Assembly: GCF_023101765.2 (NCBI RefSeq)
Contig: NC_064242.1
Coordinates: forward strand, 10,280,327 to 10,344,326
DNA: 64,000 nucleotides
Source of the DNA: Spodoptera frugiperda
Lineage: Eukaryota; Arthropoda; Insecta; Lepidoptera; Noctuidae
Direction of reading: 5' to 3'
A program made the translations under genes and the position numbers. The notes under the pieces were generated by a model. The model was not told where the DNA came from, did not search any database, and saw only the letters and a list, made by a program, of their open reading frames with translations. Positions within the stretch are counted from its first letter, which is position 1. Every line of letters starts with the position of its first letter. Below, in pieces: positions 21,964 through 35,500 of this stretch.

Positions 21964-23119
21964 GTTCTTTAAATGTGTTTTTTAGTTTCATTTCAATCCT
22001 TGTTGTTAGAGGTGATGGTAAAAAAAAACAAAAGGTATTCAATATAATTCCAATTTATTCTACATTTCACAATATTGTCATGAAATTATAAACGTATTGC
22101 CCATGCCGTTACTAAATAAAAATTTTACATTCTTATATTGAAAATGACTAAAAATGAACCTTGTAAATAGATATTATTTTGGGTTACGAACACGTCCACG
22201 AAAAATGTAAGATACTGACTATGCATACAGTTATTGATAAATTAAGTACTCTTAACTGAATCGTAATACATTTATTTGGCGATATTTATCATTATGTAAA
22301 CCCCGGTATCTATGTCCATAGCCTACTTATTTATTATGGAGTTACAGTTGAACTATTGTAGCAACAAATAATAGATCTACTTGAAAAAAGTTCTCAATGC
22401 TTACATTTACACTTAAAAGACAAACATTATCTTACTAGGGCGGAACCAATAAACGTAAGCATATTTTGTGCTAAATTAAAATCAATGTATAAAAATTGCA
22501 CCTATTCTTGGGTCTGATATTTAAGATTTCCTACAACTTATTTAATGTGAAAGAACTACAACTTCTCACCTAATAGCAGTTATAAGTCTACATAGTTAGG
22601 ACCGCCCCTAATCTTATATTTATTTGTAAATCTAAAAAGTTATAAAAATCTACTTAGACACTCGCGAAGAATTCATATACTCGTTGCTCAATCTAAGAAG
22701 GCACAGTCATACAGAGTTAAAAATTCATTAAATTTTATTAATACTCGATGTACAATCTTACAATTGATTATTATAATATTTATATTAGATAACTATTCCA
22801 TTCTAAATGGTCACTAAAATTTTGGAAACAAGGAAAACCAATTTGAAGAATCTATTATACCAAGGTGAACTTACAGATTTAAAAATCTACTAATAAATTT
22901 TTTGAATGCCTAACATACGAGTTAATATCTAATAAAATATTGGCTTAATATACAGGTAATATATCACAAACAATAATACCGGTAACCCTTATATAAATAC
23001 GAGTAAACCCGAATCAAATTCACACACAAACTTAGGCTCACACGTGACTAAACTTTCAACAAGAAGGAAGATATTGACATAAGACGTTTGCTATCATTAC
23101 AACTAACAATGGGATATTT

Positions 23120-23125
23120 TTTATT
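23120..23125 (-). terminator. Candidate poly(A) signal of the PLD-like gene
   Basis: AATAAA on the minus strand, about 380 nt after the stop codon at 23505. Other minus-strand AATAAA hexamers occur further on (near 22054), so a longer 3' UTR is possible. Confidence 0.4.
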
Positions 23126-23504
23126 TGGAATTCTTCTCATCATCGCCAAAGAGATAAATATGCAGAGTATTTTTTTCCTTTTAAATTGCAATCTATCATC
23201 TTGCAGATATTTAGCAATAGGTGTATTATTAGATTAAGATTTGCACGGAGGCTGTCGAGTGATGAGCCCATAATTCAGAATGTCTCAAAATATGCAAGGA
23301 ATTCATATAATAAAGATAACACCAATTGTCAGACGCATGTAACAGAGTGAATACTCACACTTATAATGAAAATTTAAGAAAACCGAAATCCTAACATTAC
23401 TTTTTTACCAATCGCGCTGGTTACACTTTCATATCCCCAATGTTAGTTCCAAAGACACAATGCCATTTTAAAACTTATGTAACTAAGTAAGTCTACGTTA
23501 TACG

Positions 23505-26500
23505 CTATAACCGCCTGAGTGGAACTGCGTATGGCGAGTTCCAGTCTCTTTCGAAGACTTCTTGGAGATCTTTCCTTATATCCTTGGTCATGTTCTGTGA
23601 TAACCCATCAGCTTGGTCTTGGAACACGAAGGCTACGCCCGCAGTAGTGGTGAAGTAATCTCCCGACCAGTTTGAAGTGCCGATGTAGGCTGTTCGGTCG
23701 GTCACCATGTATTTGTTGTGGTTGACGCGAGCGTATGGGATCTTGTCTTGCTCTGGTGTTGAAGGGACTACGAAGCGTTTCTGTAATGAAAATAATTAGT
23801 GTTGATGTTATTTTATTTTTTAAGCAGTAGGATTAATATGGGCTCCATTAATGTATTGCCCAATTACTCCCCTTTCCAATTTTCCCAATGCCTGATTCCC
23901 TAACAACTCATAAATTCCAAACCCACAAAAGGTCGGCAACGCAACGCCAGTAAGGTTATGGGCGGCGGTGATTGCTTACATGTGTTGTGCGGTTAAAGAA
24001 AGATATCGCCATGTGGTTTGGACCTAGATAAAAAATAATTTATGCTTGAATAACTCACCACTTGTATGTCGACCCTCGGGTATGACTGCGACAAGTCAGT
24101 GAGTGACCTCAAGAAGTAGTCCTCAGCAGGAGCGGAGTGCTTCCACCAGCTGATGAGCAGTTTCACCTTCACTTTGTTCTCGAGAGCCGCCTTCCGGATC
24201 GCATCGTCAATGACGGGCCAGAAACTTGAAAGAAAAAAGAATAGACATTAATTATTATTAAATATTTTTCTACATTTGGTCACGCTTGTTTCTAATTGAA
24301 GTAGATCGAAATCTATATAATCTATACTAATATTATAAAGCTGAAGAGTTTGTTTGTTTGTTTGAACGCGTTAATCTCAGGAACTACTGGTCCGATTTGA
24401 ATAATTATTTTTGTGTTGGATAGCGCATTTATCGAGGAAGGTTATAGGCTATAAATCATCACGCCACTATGAATAGGAACCGAGCAGTGCGGGTGAAACC
24501 GCGCAGAAGTAGCTAGTACTTAATAGAATAGGATACTGATTCTAGCAAATATTCATCAATCTCTTGAATGCATAGACACTACCTGATTGAGGGTACTTTT
24601 GACATTGTTCATAACTGTTAACCTGTAGTAGAGAAACTGTGCTATTCATACTTACGTAAGCTTGTGCGTGAACACACACATAGGCTCGTAGTCCATTACT
24701 GAGATGTACACGAACTCTTCCGCTGACTCTATGATGGACACGATGGCGTGATCATCATTTGTGCGGCCAACTGGACTTAGAGGTGGTGGGGAGCTCTGTA
24801 ACAGAAAAGTAAGTATCTGTTTTTTATTTAATCCTTGGCTGGGTGCAGTTCGCTTCTTACCGGTCGATCTGAAAGTCATTGGGGGAGGTCTATGTTCAGC
24901 TATGAATGCCTACCTACAAACAGTTAGTACCATTATTATACAAATCCACGTTAGCATACAATTACAGAGTGCACCTGATACAAAACCCTTAAAAAGCCGG
25001 TACCAACTATCGATCTACATAACAGTGCCAAACAATACAGTCCGACACGCCTACCGCGATAAACATCGACCATTGGCAGCCCTATTATACACACGCGCCG
25101 TTAAGCCGTCACACTAATTATACAGCACGCATTCCGATACTGGACTTACCTCCCTTTAGGAACTTGAATTGTTTTCATTCTTCATCACTGTAATACACAA
25201 CTTCGCGATTAAGCTCGACATAGTACAAAAATTTGACACTTTTATGCGTTAGACTACGATGTAAGAATGTATGCATGATGTGTTTCTGTATCGTTGATAT
25301 CATATTATTTATTAAGTCTTCCTCTTCAGCGTAGTGTAAGCGTGATTTAGTGGTAAACTTATGTATTAAATTAGTTATAATCTATTTGTACTATACTTGA
25401 GAAACAACTACACGACTGCGTTCATACGCCTCCGTCGACTACAAAGCTTCTTCCAATGTGCACGTGACGAAGGATTGAACAGAACAAATAGTGCTTGTGG
25501 AATCAACCGGTTGTAGAACCAGGCGTCCATTATATTGTAATTCAGGAATAGCAACAGAAATACCCACACAATAGTCCCAATATCAGATACTAGAGCTACC
25601 CCTACCAACGCTACCACGTGACCAAACTTCCTGCGAGACATGCTTCGTTTACAACATGACATAACAGATACAATAACACTTATAAACAAGAATATTTTCA
25701 TCATCAATATTAAATACAAGGGAAACAGTCCTAGAATAGCAGTTTCACGTAGTTCTAAATCGTAAACTATTTGTGAGGTTACTCCAACAATTGTTACAGA
25801 AACTATGGTTAATCCAAAAGCGAACACGGTGATGATTGTCTTCTCATTACTTATTTTCACCGAGTGTACCAGTACTAGCTTAAAGTAGGCGATTAGTGAG
25901 GAGGCTAAGGACCAGCTCATGGACGCGTGGAAGAAGATATCATAGCTTAATATGAATACACTAAAGTGCTCTGTGAACACGAGACCCAGAGACATTAAAT
26001 TCAACGCTCCTATAGTGGTGTGTTGCACAATGACGTAGTTGTGAAGAGTCCGCCACTTTGGTAAAATGCACCAAGTTATCCACAATGCTATTGCACACAC
26101 AAATGACATGAAAATCCCACATAGGTATAAAACTGCTAAGGTAACTTCACTGCACATTTTAACGTGTGCCCGAGAACACAGGCGTAGCTTATGTGTTGCT
26201 GTTAATTTTTAGATCAATGTTGTTTTCCATAATGAGCAATGGCTGTTACTATGATAACGGGTTAGATAAGGATTAATTTATTTATAAAAAAGCTGTTGAT
26301 ATACTATTTTACTATGAAGGGATAATTAACATGTTAATATAATTGATACTAAAACTAATTAACGCATAGTCGAAACTATCTAGTGAGCATAACTTTAAAT
26401 GTCAAACGGCAAGTCATGTAAACATATATGCTTTAAACCATTCCTAGTGTTGACTTGGATAGGTCATCTCTATGTACCTAGTACCTAGGTAGTCTAGTTA

Positions 26501-29500
26501 CACAAGCAAAAAGGTCTGATTTCCACCGATACGTTGGCGTTGAGTCAGCCTCGACCAAGGTTACTCCTTGGTTACCATAGTTCAATGTGACTTTCAGCTA
26601 GTTATTTTTATAATTAAAATTATAGCAAAACAAGCTCGTTCATCGGTTGATGTAATGTTAATTCGTAAAGGCTTAGTAGACGAATGTTCGTATTTAGTCC
26701 AGTCAATTTAGGAATTCACCTCGGAATTCAAGATACCCAGCTGTAATTTTGTATATACTTGTATATCCCTAAAACTTGTCTCAAAACCTACATATAGTAG
26801 GGTGTAAGCAACCCTTAAAATTCAGGGTCAAAGGGCCCAAAAATCGTTTGCGGTTTTTTCGAAATATCTCATTTCGCTATGGGTTTTTGGTAGTTGTATT
26901 CAATAGCAATATTGTAGACTACAAAAGATCTACAACTTTTGTGTAAACTTTTTTTTATACGGTGAACCGTTTTTGAGATAGAGGGCGGAGAGCAAGTGGT
27001 CATTGCATCTCTTAAAAATTTTTTTCTTCTAACCTATTTGTGATGGTTGTCTATGGATAGGACATTAAAAAATACATGATGGTTCCTAAAACCATTTTTC
27101 GTCAAAATCAATCGTTTGAAAGATAGACGCTTCCAAAGTGGAAAAATGGGGTCTATCGAATGTGTCTGCCCTCTAACTTTTAAAATAAGTGAGTAAGAAA
27201 ACTGAAAAAAAATATATGCTATAGATTTTAATGGAAACTTTCAACGAAAATTGGTTTGAACGAGATATCATAATTAGTTTTTAAGAATTGATACATTTTT
27301 AAAAACAACACACTTAATTTTCCACTTTCTCAATTCTTTTAATCAATTCCTAAAAACTAATTATGATATCACATACAAACCAATTTTCGTTGAAAGTTTC
27401 TATTAAAATCTACAGCATATATTTTTTTTAGTTTTCTTACTCACTTATTTTAAAAGTTAGAGGGCAGGACATATTCTATAGACCTCATTTTTCCACTTTG
27501 GAAGCGTCTATCTTTCAAACGATTGATTTTGACGAAAAATGGTTTTAGGAACCATGACGTATTTTTTAATGTCCTATCCATAGACAACCATCACGGATAG
27601 GTTAGACGAAAAAAAAAAAAATTTTTTAAGAGATGCAGTGACCGCGCGCTCTCCGCCCTCTATCTCGAAAACGGTTCACCGTATTAAAAAAAAGTTTACA
27701 CAAAAGTTGTAGAGAATTTTGTATTACACAATATTGCTATTGAATACAACTACCAAAAACCCATAAGAAATGAGATATTTCGAAAAAACCGCAAAAAAAC
27801 GATTTTTGGGCCCTTTGACCCTGAATTTTAAGGGTTGCTTACACCCTACCATATGTAGGTTTTGAGACAAGTTTTAGGGGGTCAATATACAAGTATATAC
27901 AAAATTACAGCTGGGTATCTCGTATTCCGAGATTCTTACCTAATTTAACCTTATTTGACTGGACTAATTGGGCTGTCTGTAGTTAAACTGGCACTTATCG
28001 TGATTTTAAATGTTTCCAAACTTATTAGTATAGGTAAGCTGTATCACATTAGTTGACAAATTATTCTGAAATCAGACAAGTCAGATTCGTAATCCGCTGA
28101 CCTTTCAAATATTTTTCGCGAGTATTAGTGATGGTAACCTAAATGATCGTTAGTAAGTATAAACAAAAGATCCATTTGCCAAGCCCCGCAATCGCAAGCG
28201 ACCTGAATGCAAGAGGAAGCAGTGCTTTCCAGCACTATAGCCACCTATCAAGGTTACCGGATGGTGGCCATAAAAGCCTTAAATGGAATGGCCACAGCAC
28301 TCGCCATATTGCCAATTTAAAACGATCCAACGCCATTCCGTCTAGCTTTAACGACAGATAAAATATTACGATCTTTACAACATACACTTTTATTGGTAAT
28401 AGGCGTCGCCTCGTCCTTAATGGCGCTGTCGGGATTATTATGACATGAAACAAGAAACGCTGATACATTTATTTATGGCTTATACGTAACACTCGTTTAT
28501 GGAGACATTATAATGTTAGGTAATAGGTATGTTAAGAAAAGAAGTACTTGGGCTGTATAATAGGTACTGGTATATTTATACAACGGATTATAAAAATATA
28601 TGAGAAAAATATGAGGAAAAGAAAACAAAAGAATAATTTTTATGCGCGCGACGCGCGCATGTGATGCTTGTACAGCTGCTCGGGCGAAAGTGGCGAGTCG
28701 CGATCTTCCCTTTGATGCCGTCACTTTTCCCGTCGCCAGCCAGCAAACAAAAAGTATTTATACGTAAGGTTTTATGTTCGTTCGGACGTTTCCGAACAGG
28801 TATATACCTAGGTATTGCAGAACATCGAATTTTAAGTGTGCAGTAATGTCTCAAACATTATGCCTCTCTCTCTCGCATCGTGCGTATTTGTGAACCACTT
28901 TATGCAGAGTAGGGACAATGTTTATTATTATTTTTTTATATTCTCAAATTGAATTAGTTGAATTAAACACAACACTACCTCCCATTAAAGCCGTGGCAGA
29001 TACTTTTAGACCACCTTATATGTTTGCAACGTAATCCTATTCTGGTAGTGTTATATTTCGCTGTTTATATACCAACAAAATAAGCAGAAATTATAAACTC
29101 TATACCTAGTACCTATTTTGCCGACTGTTGACATCACGCACACCATAATTAAGTTTAGCATTATAATGTATTTATAAACAAATGTATTATTAATTAACAG
29201 CAGTGGGGCGACAGCTCTGTGAATATATAATACAATATTGATCCTAACGTCTAGCTAAAGAAACTAGTGTTGAAGTTTTGAAATCATGCAGAAAACTTTT
29301 CTTTTAATTTTTAATGCGAAAAACTATGTTGATTAATAAATACATGAGTTCTTTCACGCCAATATAAGGTGATATTGAACAATTTTATCTTCAAATACAT
29401 TATTGGGATGTGTAAAAAAGTCACAAGAACTTAAGCTCGCCAGACTTCTATATAAAAAAATTAAAGAAACATAAACTCACGGTGATGTAGGCGCCGTAAC

Positions 29501-32500
29501 TATGTTGAGCGTCTGATATGTTGATGGGATGGTCCATATTGATGTCTGTGTTAAGCTCTGAAGGCCAGCTGTCGGGCACCACTGCGTCTGGGGTACCCAG
29601 GCTCCAGTATACCTGGGGAAACATAAAAAAATTAAGATTGATGGCAATTAAGGTGGTCTTACTAAGAAGCTCTCTGCTAGTGGTTCAAATAAAGGAGTAG
29701 AATGGTCGTATTGTGCTTTAGAATAAAGAATCTTATCTTAAAAGACCAATAAATCTTAATTTTACAGAACAGATTAGAGAAATAAATAGGTACTTTACAA
29801 CGCTAAATCGATACTTGATCACGTTATATTAATCGCAAAATACACAAAACATTTTATGCAAACCAAACATTGAAACCGTTAACAAACAAATCTGAACGTA
29901 AGCAACTTCGAACGTAACAAGTCAAGTAGAAAGTTAAACAAAATCGCATAGCATAACTTCTTTAAAGTTTAACCCTTTAACCGCCAAGTTAAATATCAAT
30001 TACCGTGCCTCTAGCGCGGTTACAAATCGAAATAATTATATCTACGCTAAATAAGGAGGAGCAATCGTGTGAATAGAACGAAAAAATCATGCATGTACTC
30101 TGTCGCAGCAATATGACATGAGCGCCTGTGTACACGACACACGTTTGTGTCCTTGCATACACAGGCGGTTAAAGGGTTAAACAGATAAAGCCACAGTGTC
30201 GACTCGTCTTTATTCTTAAGTAAAAGTCGGTGTAGCCACGACCTTAAGAACTTTAGCCCGTCCATTAATTTGTTCATCGTTTGACGTGTTAGAACAAAGT
30301 TATGACGGTAACTGAGCGTGCTACCCCGTACCACCCGGCATTTAGCGGATAACTTTGACAATCACTTGCTTGTTAAGTTGCAACTTTCCAAGATAACAGC
30401 CCGGTTGTCTGCTATCTGCTAGTTTGTTGAAAGGGAAACTGATTTTCATAGTTTATGAAGACATTTCTGGTGTAGTTTTAGTTTTATCTTTAACCAGGCA
30501 GCGGACAACGCGAACTTTGTTTCGCCATGGAAATTTATCTCCTAATCTTTGTTAATTAAGTGTTATTCTGTCTTATTATATGTATAATATAAATAACAGT
30601 TTATATTAAAGTTTATAAGAATTTCTTATAATATTTTTTTAAACAATAAGGAATACATTAAAAAATATCATCCAATTTGGTGCAGTCGTTCAGAAGTTAT
30701 GCGCGTACATACATTTTGGCGATTCATTTTTATTTGTATAGATAAGTAGAAAATAGGTTCCTACTAGTTTTGTATTTAAATAAGACCATAATGTGTAATT
30801 AGGTATGTGTGAATTGGCATCCTCCATTTTATATGTGGTTCAAAAATATGGATGAAATGATACAATGTTAGAATTATTATAAACAGCAATACTCGTAGGT
30901 ACTATGATGTCATCACATATTATCTGCACTTTGTTGTTGTATAATTAAATTGCAGTTTATTAATTAAATTGTTGTTGTATAATTAAGTTACTTTATTCAT
31001 TTAAACCTACTGTTTTGTATTAAATGATAAACTTTGGCTTCACATTACATACCTACATTTATCAAAGTAGGATATACGAATCATACTAAAAATAGTTTGG
31101 GTATTTTATGTTTAAAACAGAATATTTTGTGTCAGTTCCTACCTAGATATAAATGCAGAAATTGTATAAAGCATAGGTTATATTAGTTTGGTTTAACGCA
31201 TCATATCGATATGTATATAGCAACATAAATAAGTAGAGAAATATAAACTACTCTTTTGCTCTTTATAAGTAACATAACATGGTACTAGTCATCAAAAATA
31301 AGCATTAAGTAGGTAGGTAACAAAAAAGTATATCTTGTAAATTAATTATATAGAAGTAATATCGATCGCATTAAACAAGGTAAAAGTCCCTATATACTAT
31401 ATTTAATAATGTAGCATGCATTAGGTGCACTAAATATACGGTGGCTGACCAACACAAGGTCTGTCCTCTTGGCAGTGACACTGTAACTGAGGGTCATATT
31501 GTACTTTCACGGTCGCACACGATAATAATGGCATTCTTTACTTCCGTATATAGGTATCTATTTATATGCTACTATGTGCAGTATATTTTATATCTGTCAA
31601 TTCTCGATATATCTTTCAAAACAGGTGACGGTTCACATAAACAGTTGGTGTCATTATTTCTACGATTGGCAGGCGGGTTATATATTATAACAGTTTAAAA
31701 ATTAATCATACCTAATTAAGAGATCAACCTGAAGTGTGGGAGAGCCATGCTTCGGCACGAATGGGCCGGCTCACAGAAAACCGACGTGAAACAACGCTTG
31801 CGTTTCGTTGTGTGAGTGAGGTTACTGGAGGCCCAATTCCCCCCTTCCCAATCCCCGATTCCCGAACAACAACCCTTAAATTCCTAACCCCCAAACAGCC
31901 GGCAACGCACTTGTAACGCCTCTGGTGTTTCAAGTGTCCATAGGCGGCGGCAATTGCTTACCATCAGGTGATACGTCTGCTCGCTAACCGGCGTGTTTCA
32001 TAAAAAAAAAAAACGTTGAGAGATGAGAGGGTTCGGTCAAAACTCGAAACTATGTAAGTAATATGACTAAAAGAAAAACATTGAGTATTGGCAAATCTAA
32101 GAATTTATAATAGGTCCCTCATCAAGTTAAGATACTTTCGTCTGCAATCGAACATTAATTCCAAGCAGGAATTAAGTGTTAATCCAAAACGAATATTTCA
32201 CGAAGCAAGAAAACACGACAAGTATTAGTATTTAAACAGCAAACGTACGAATATAAAGCTATGAAATATTAACACGCCACGTTGGCGGGGCGCGCTAATT
32301 AAAACCTCTCGCTTCGTGAATACAGGGAGCTCAGTTAAGCACAACTGTTCTATTTCTCGGACGAAAATAGCTGATAAATATCAAAACGGTAATTAATTTT
32401 AATTCTAACACGGTATTCATTCATTTTTCTTTGTCAGGAATTTGAGACGTTTAAGAATTTCTTAACTCGACTGCTAGAAGGGTACCGACCGAAGCACCTT

Positions 32501-35500
32501 CTACTTATTTAGGTTGTGGAAATACTTTAGCTTTCATTTACAAATTCATAAAATTATTATACACACGTTTGGTTTGTACATATGTATGTATAGGTATAAA
32601 ATGTCGTGGTGGCCCGGAGGTTTAAGACAGACTTATACTCCCTATGCATAAGGGTGCGACGAACTAGCAACGCCAAGTACCAATGTGACTTTTTCCGAGT
32701 TATAGGTATGTACTTTCTAAGATTATTTAGACACCACTGACACACGGGCAATTTAAATAGCGGAAATAGTTAACTCGCAATGAGCAAGCGTGGTGATTAA
32801 TGCTTAAACCTTTTCCATGCGAGAAGAGGCTTTGGTCAGCAGTAGCCACTTATAGGCTGTTGATGATGATGATGATATATAGGTACCTAATTAACTACAT
32901 AAGTACATATCTTTACTTATACTTACATCAAAAACTTTCCCCAAGTCGTCTGCTAGGCAGGAACAATTGAACGCGACTATACCCAGCTCCTTGACCTGAA
33001 CAAAACATTTTATAATGAACAACTCATGAAGGAAAGAAGAATATACATATACATTTTCAATAACTATTTAAGATATAAGAATGATGTATGAATAAAAGAG
33101 CAGACAGATCATCTTTTTTTAAAGGGTGGAAGTTATCCAATGCCATCTTCCGCCTTAGGCGAGGCGAGAGGGAGTGTCACTGACTCTTACTGATTAAACC
33201 CGCCCCATTCCTACTCCTGTTTTTCTCTCTTTTCTCGCTAGGCAGTCCGCAGCTTCAGTTCGACATCAGCCCAACTCACGCGCAAATCGCAACTCGCCAT
33301 ACGCACGGACCTGGTTCTTTACCCTTGCTCGCCATATGGAGACCCGCACTTACGGTGGCCGAAGATAGGAGTATAGCGTCTTTAATATAAATTGGAAAGA
33401 TAATAAATTCACAATGTTTTAAAACACTCACCTGTGTTAGCGCCCTCCAATCCATGTTAGCACTGCCAATATAAAAGTGTTTTCTATCTATGATCCAGAA
33501 CTTGGTGTGTAATATACCACTCCCGAGTAATTTTGAAAAGTTTAAACTCCGCACCTGGTAAAAAGAGAAAAGTTTGTAACATTCATCAGTTTTTTATTTA
33601 TTACGGTTTACTCACTTATATTAATGGAGAAAAGCTCTACTAGTTTCGAGTCACAGAAGGACTCTTCATTATGAGCAGCGTGTGCAGACGCGGCGACGTC
33701 GCGCAGCCTACTTATAAATGGAGACGTGACCGCGTCGTATACTTGAGTAAACCGTGATTTTTAGTCAGTTTTCTGATATTTATATTAATTTTGGTACATA
33801 CCTGTGCAGCTTTCTTCTTAACTAAATATTCAGTATCTACATTAGGAAATTGTTTACTAGGCCAATTTTGAGCAATTTTTAAATCTATATTTCTCTTTGA
33901 ACCGGCAGCATATAAAGCTTGGAACACTTGCTCGCCCTAAAAACAAAAAAAAAAAGAAATATAACACCGCCAAAAACAATATGATTCTATTATTTTTAAT
34001 TTTCAAATATGGAATGTGGTTACAAACCTCTATAGAGGAGTTATAAGGATATTCTTCATTATATCTAAGAGACCAATAAAATGATGCTATTTCTATCTTC
34101 GTTTGAGCTTCATCTATTAAGTCTAACCACACATTTTTCGTAGGTAAATGCGTCACATTTGGAGGGTACATATGACCCTCTGGTATACTTTCAACTAATG
34201 ATAACCTGAAAAAAAGAACACCATTAATCACAATACTTAAAAGTCACTCTTGTTCACTCTATCATTACCTATGTGGAAAAAAAATATAATTAAGTGACAT
34301 TAGGAAAAGTTACTAAAATCAAGGAAAATTGAGCTGTAACTCTGTGGATTAAGGTTGAAATTTGTTTGAATGTATTGTTGTTTTGTAATAAATTACTTGA
34401 AGTAAATTTACTTTCTTGATGTAGTGGAAATCACTTTAAGTACTTGTAGTGAATTATTAATATTATTTTTCAAATGAAGGCTAACTTATAGAAAGCCCAG
34501 AAATCAAACTATGTGCTTTATGTATCTTTATCTTGACAATATTTTATTACAAAATCATAAATAGGTAAAACAAAATATCATTCCTACAGTTATTAGTAAT
34601 TTAGTTAGTAGTAAACAAAGACATAATATTACGTAGAAATATAAAAAAGTAAAAGTAGGGGCTTTCAAATGATGAGCTCATAAAAAATGATAACACTTTT
34701 ATGCATTTATCATCAATTGCAATGGTGTAATTCGTGAATAAAGGTGCCTAATTAGTAAAAAGAGGTTCAAACATTAATAGCATAGAATAGAATTGGTTAA
34801 TTTATTCACTTACCTACACTCATCTGAGCAATGTAAAGAAACAGCGGCTATGGTAGCATTCATCTGCACTGCGTTAGGTTGGTCGAGCAGTGGTACCAAC
34901 ACTACCAAAACTATTAAAACTATAACTATTGACACTGGGATGCATGAGGGACGACACCATATACTTCTTTTTTTTCTTCTGAAACAAAAATTTACGCAAT
35001 GATATGAAGCATAGTGCCGCTCAAATAATTTTTTTTTCTTGATAACACATTATCTATAGTTACTTTCAATATTTAAAGGTGAAGAGTTAATTTGAACATG
35101 GTAATCTTTAAGCGTAATGCTTTTTAGTTCAATGTTACTAACAAAATTAATGACATGGCCTGAAATAAATAATAATTATTATTATCATCTCTGGAACTAC
35201 CGGATCAAATTGATCAAGTCTTTGATTGCCAATAGAAAACTGTTGAAGGGAAATTCTTTGCTAATGTCGGTCACCGGTGACCACCACATTCAATGTGTTA
35301 ATTCTGTGTTAGATAGTCCATTTTATCGGCCGAGGCTATAGGCTATAAAACGTCATTCTAAAGTAATAAATAGGATCTGAACAAGAGGTTGAAACCACAG
35401 AGTGTAGCTAGTATCCAATAGAGGAAAATATAACAGGAAATAATATAATGTTTATCTTAAACTTATGAATGCAATTTAATTAGTCCATGTTTGCATGTTG

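Larger units (their letters stand above)
21142..23504. other. 3' UTRs of the convergent SMC3 and PLD-like genes
   Basis: No coding sequence is seen between the two stop codons. The left part is probably the SMC3 3' UTR up to about 21985, and the right part the PLD-like 3' UTR. I see no recognisable repeat here, in contrast with the rest of the window, which fits transcribed, constrained DNA. Confidence 0.55.

Noticed and set aside
24761..25117. 118-codon + frame
   Set aside because: It overlaps a PLD-like exon in antisense and intron sequence; no domain.
30047..30361. 104-codon minus frame
   Set aside because: Crosses the piggyBac-like MITE and its border; no domain or family resemblance.
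34793..35002. 69-codon + frame
   Set aside because: Antisense of the PLD-like membrane-anchor exon.
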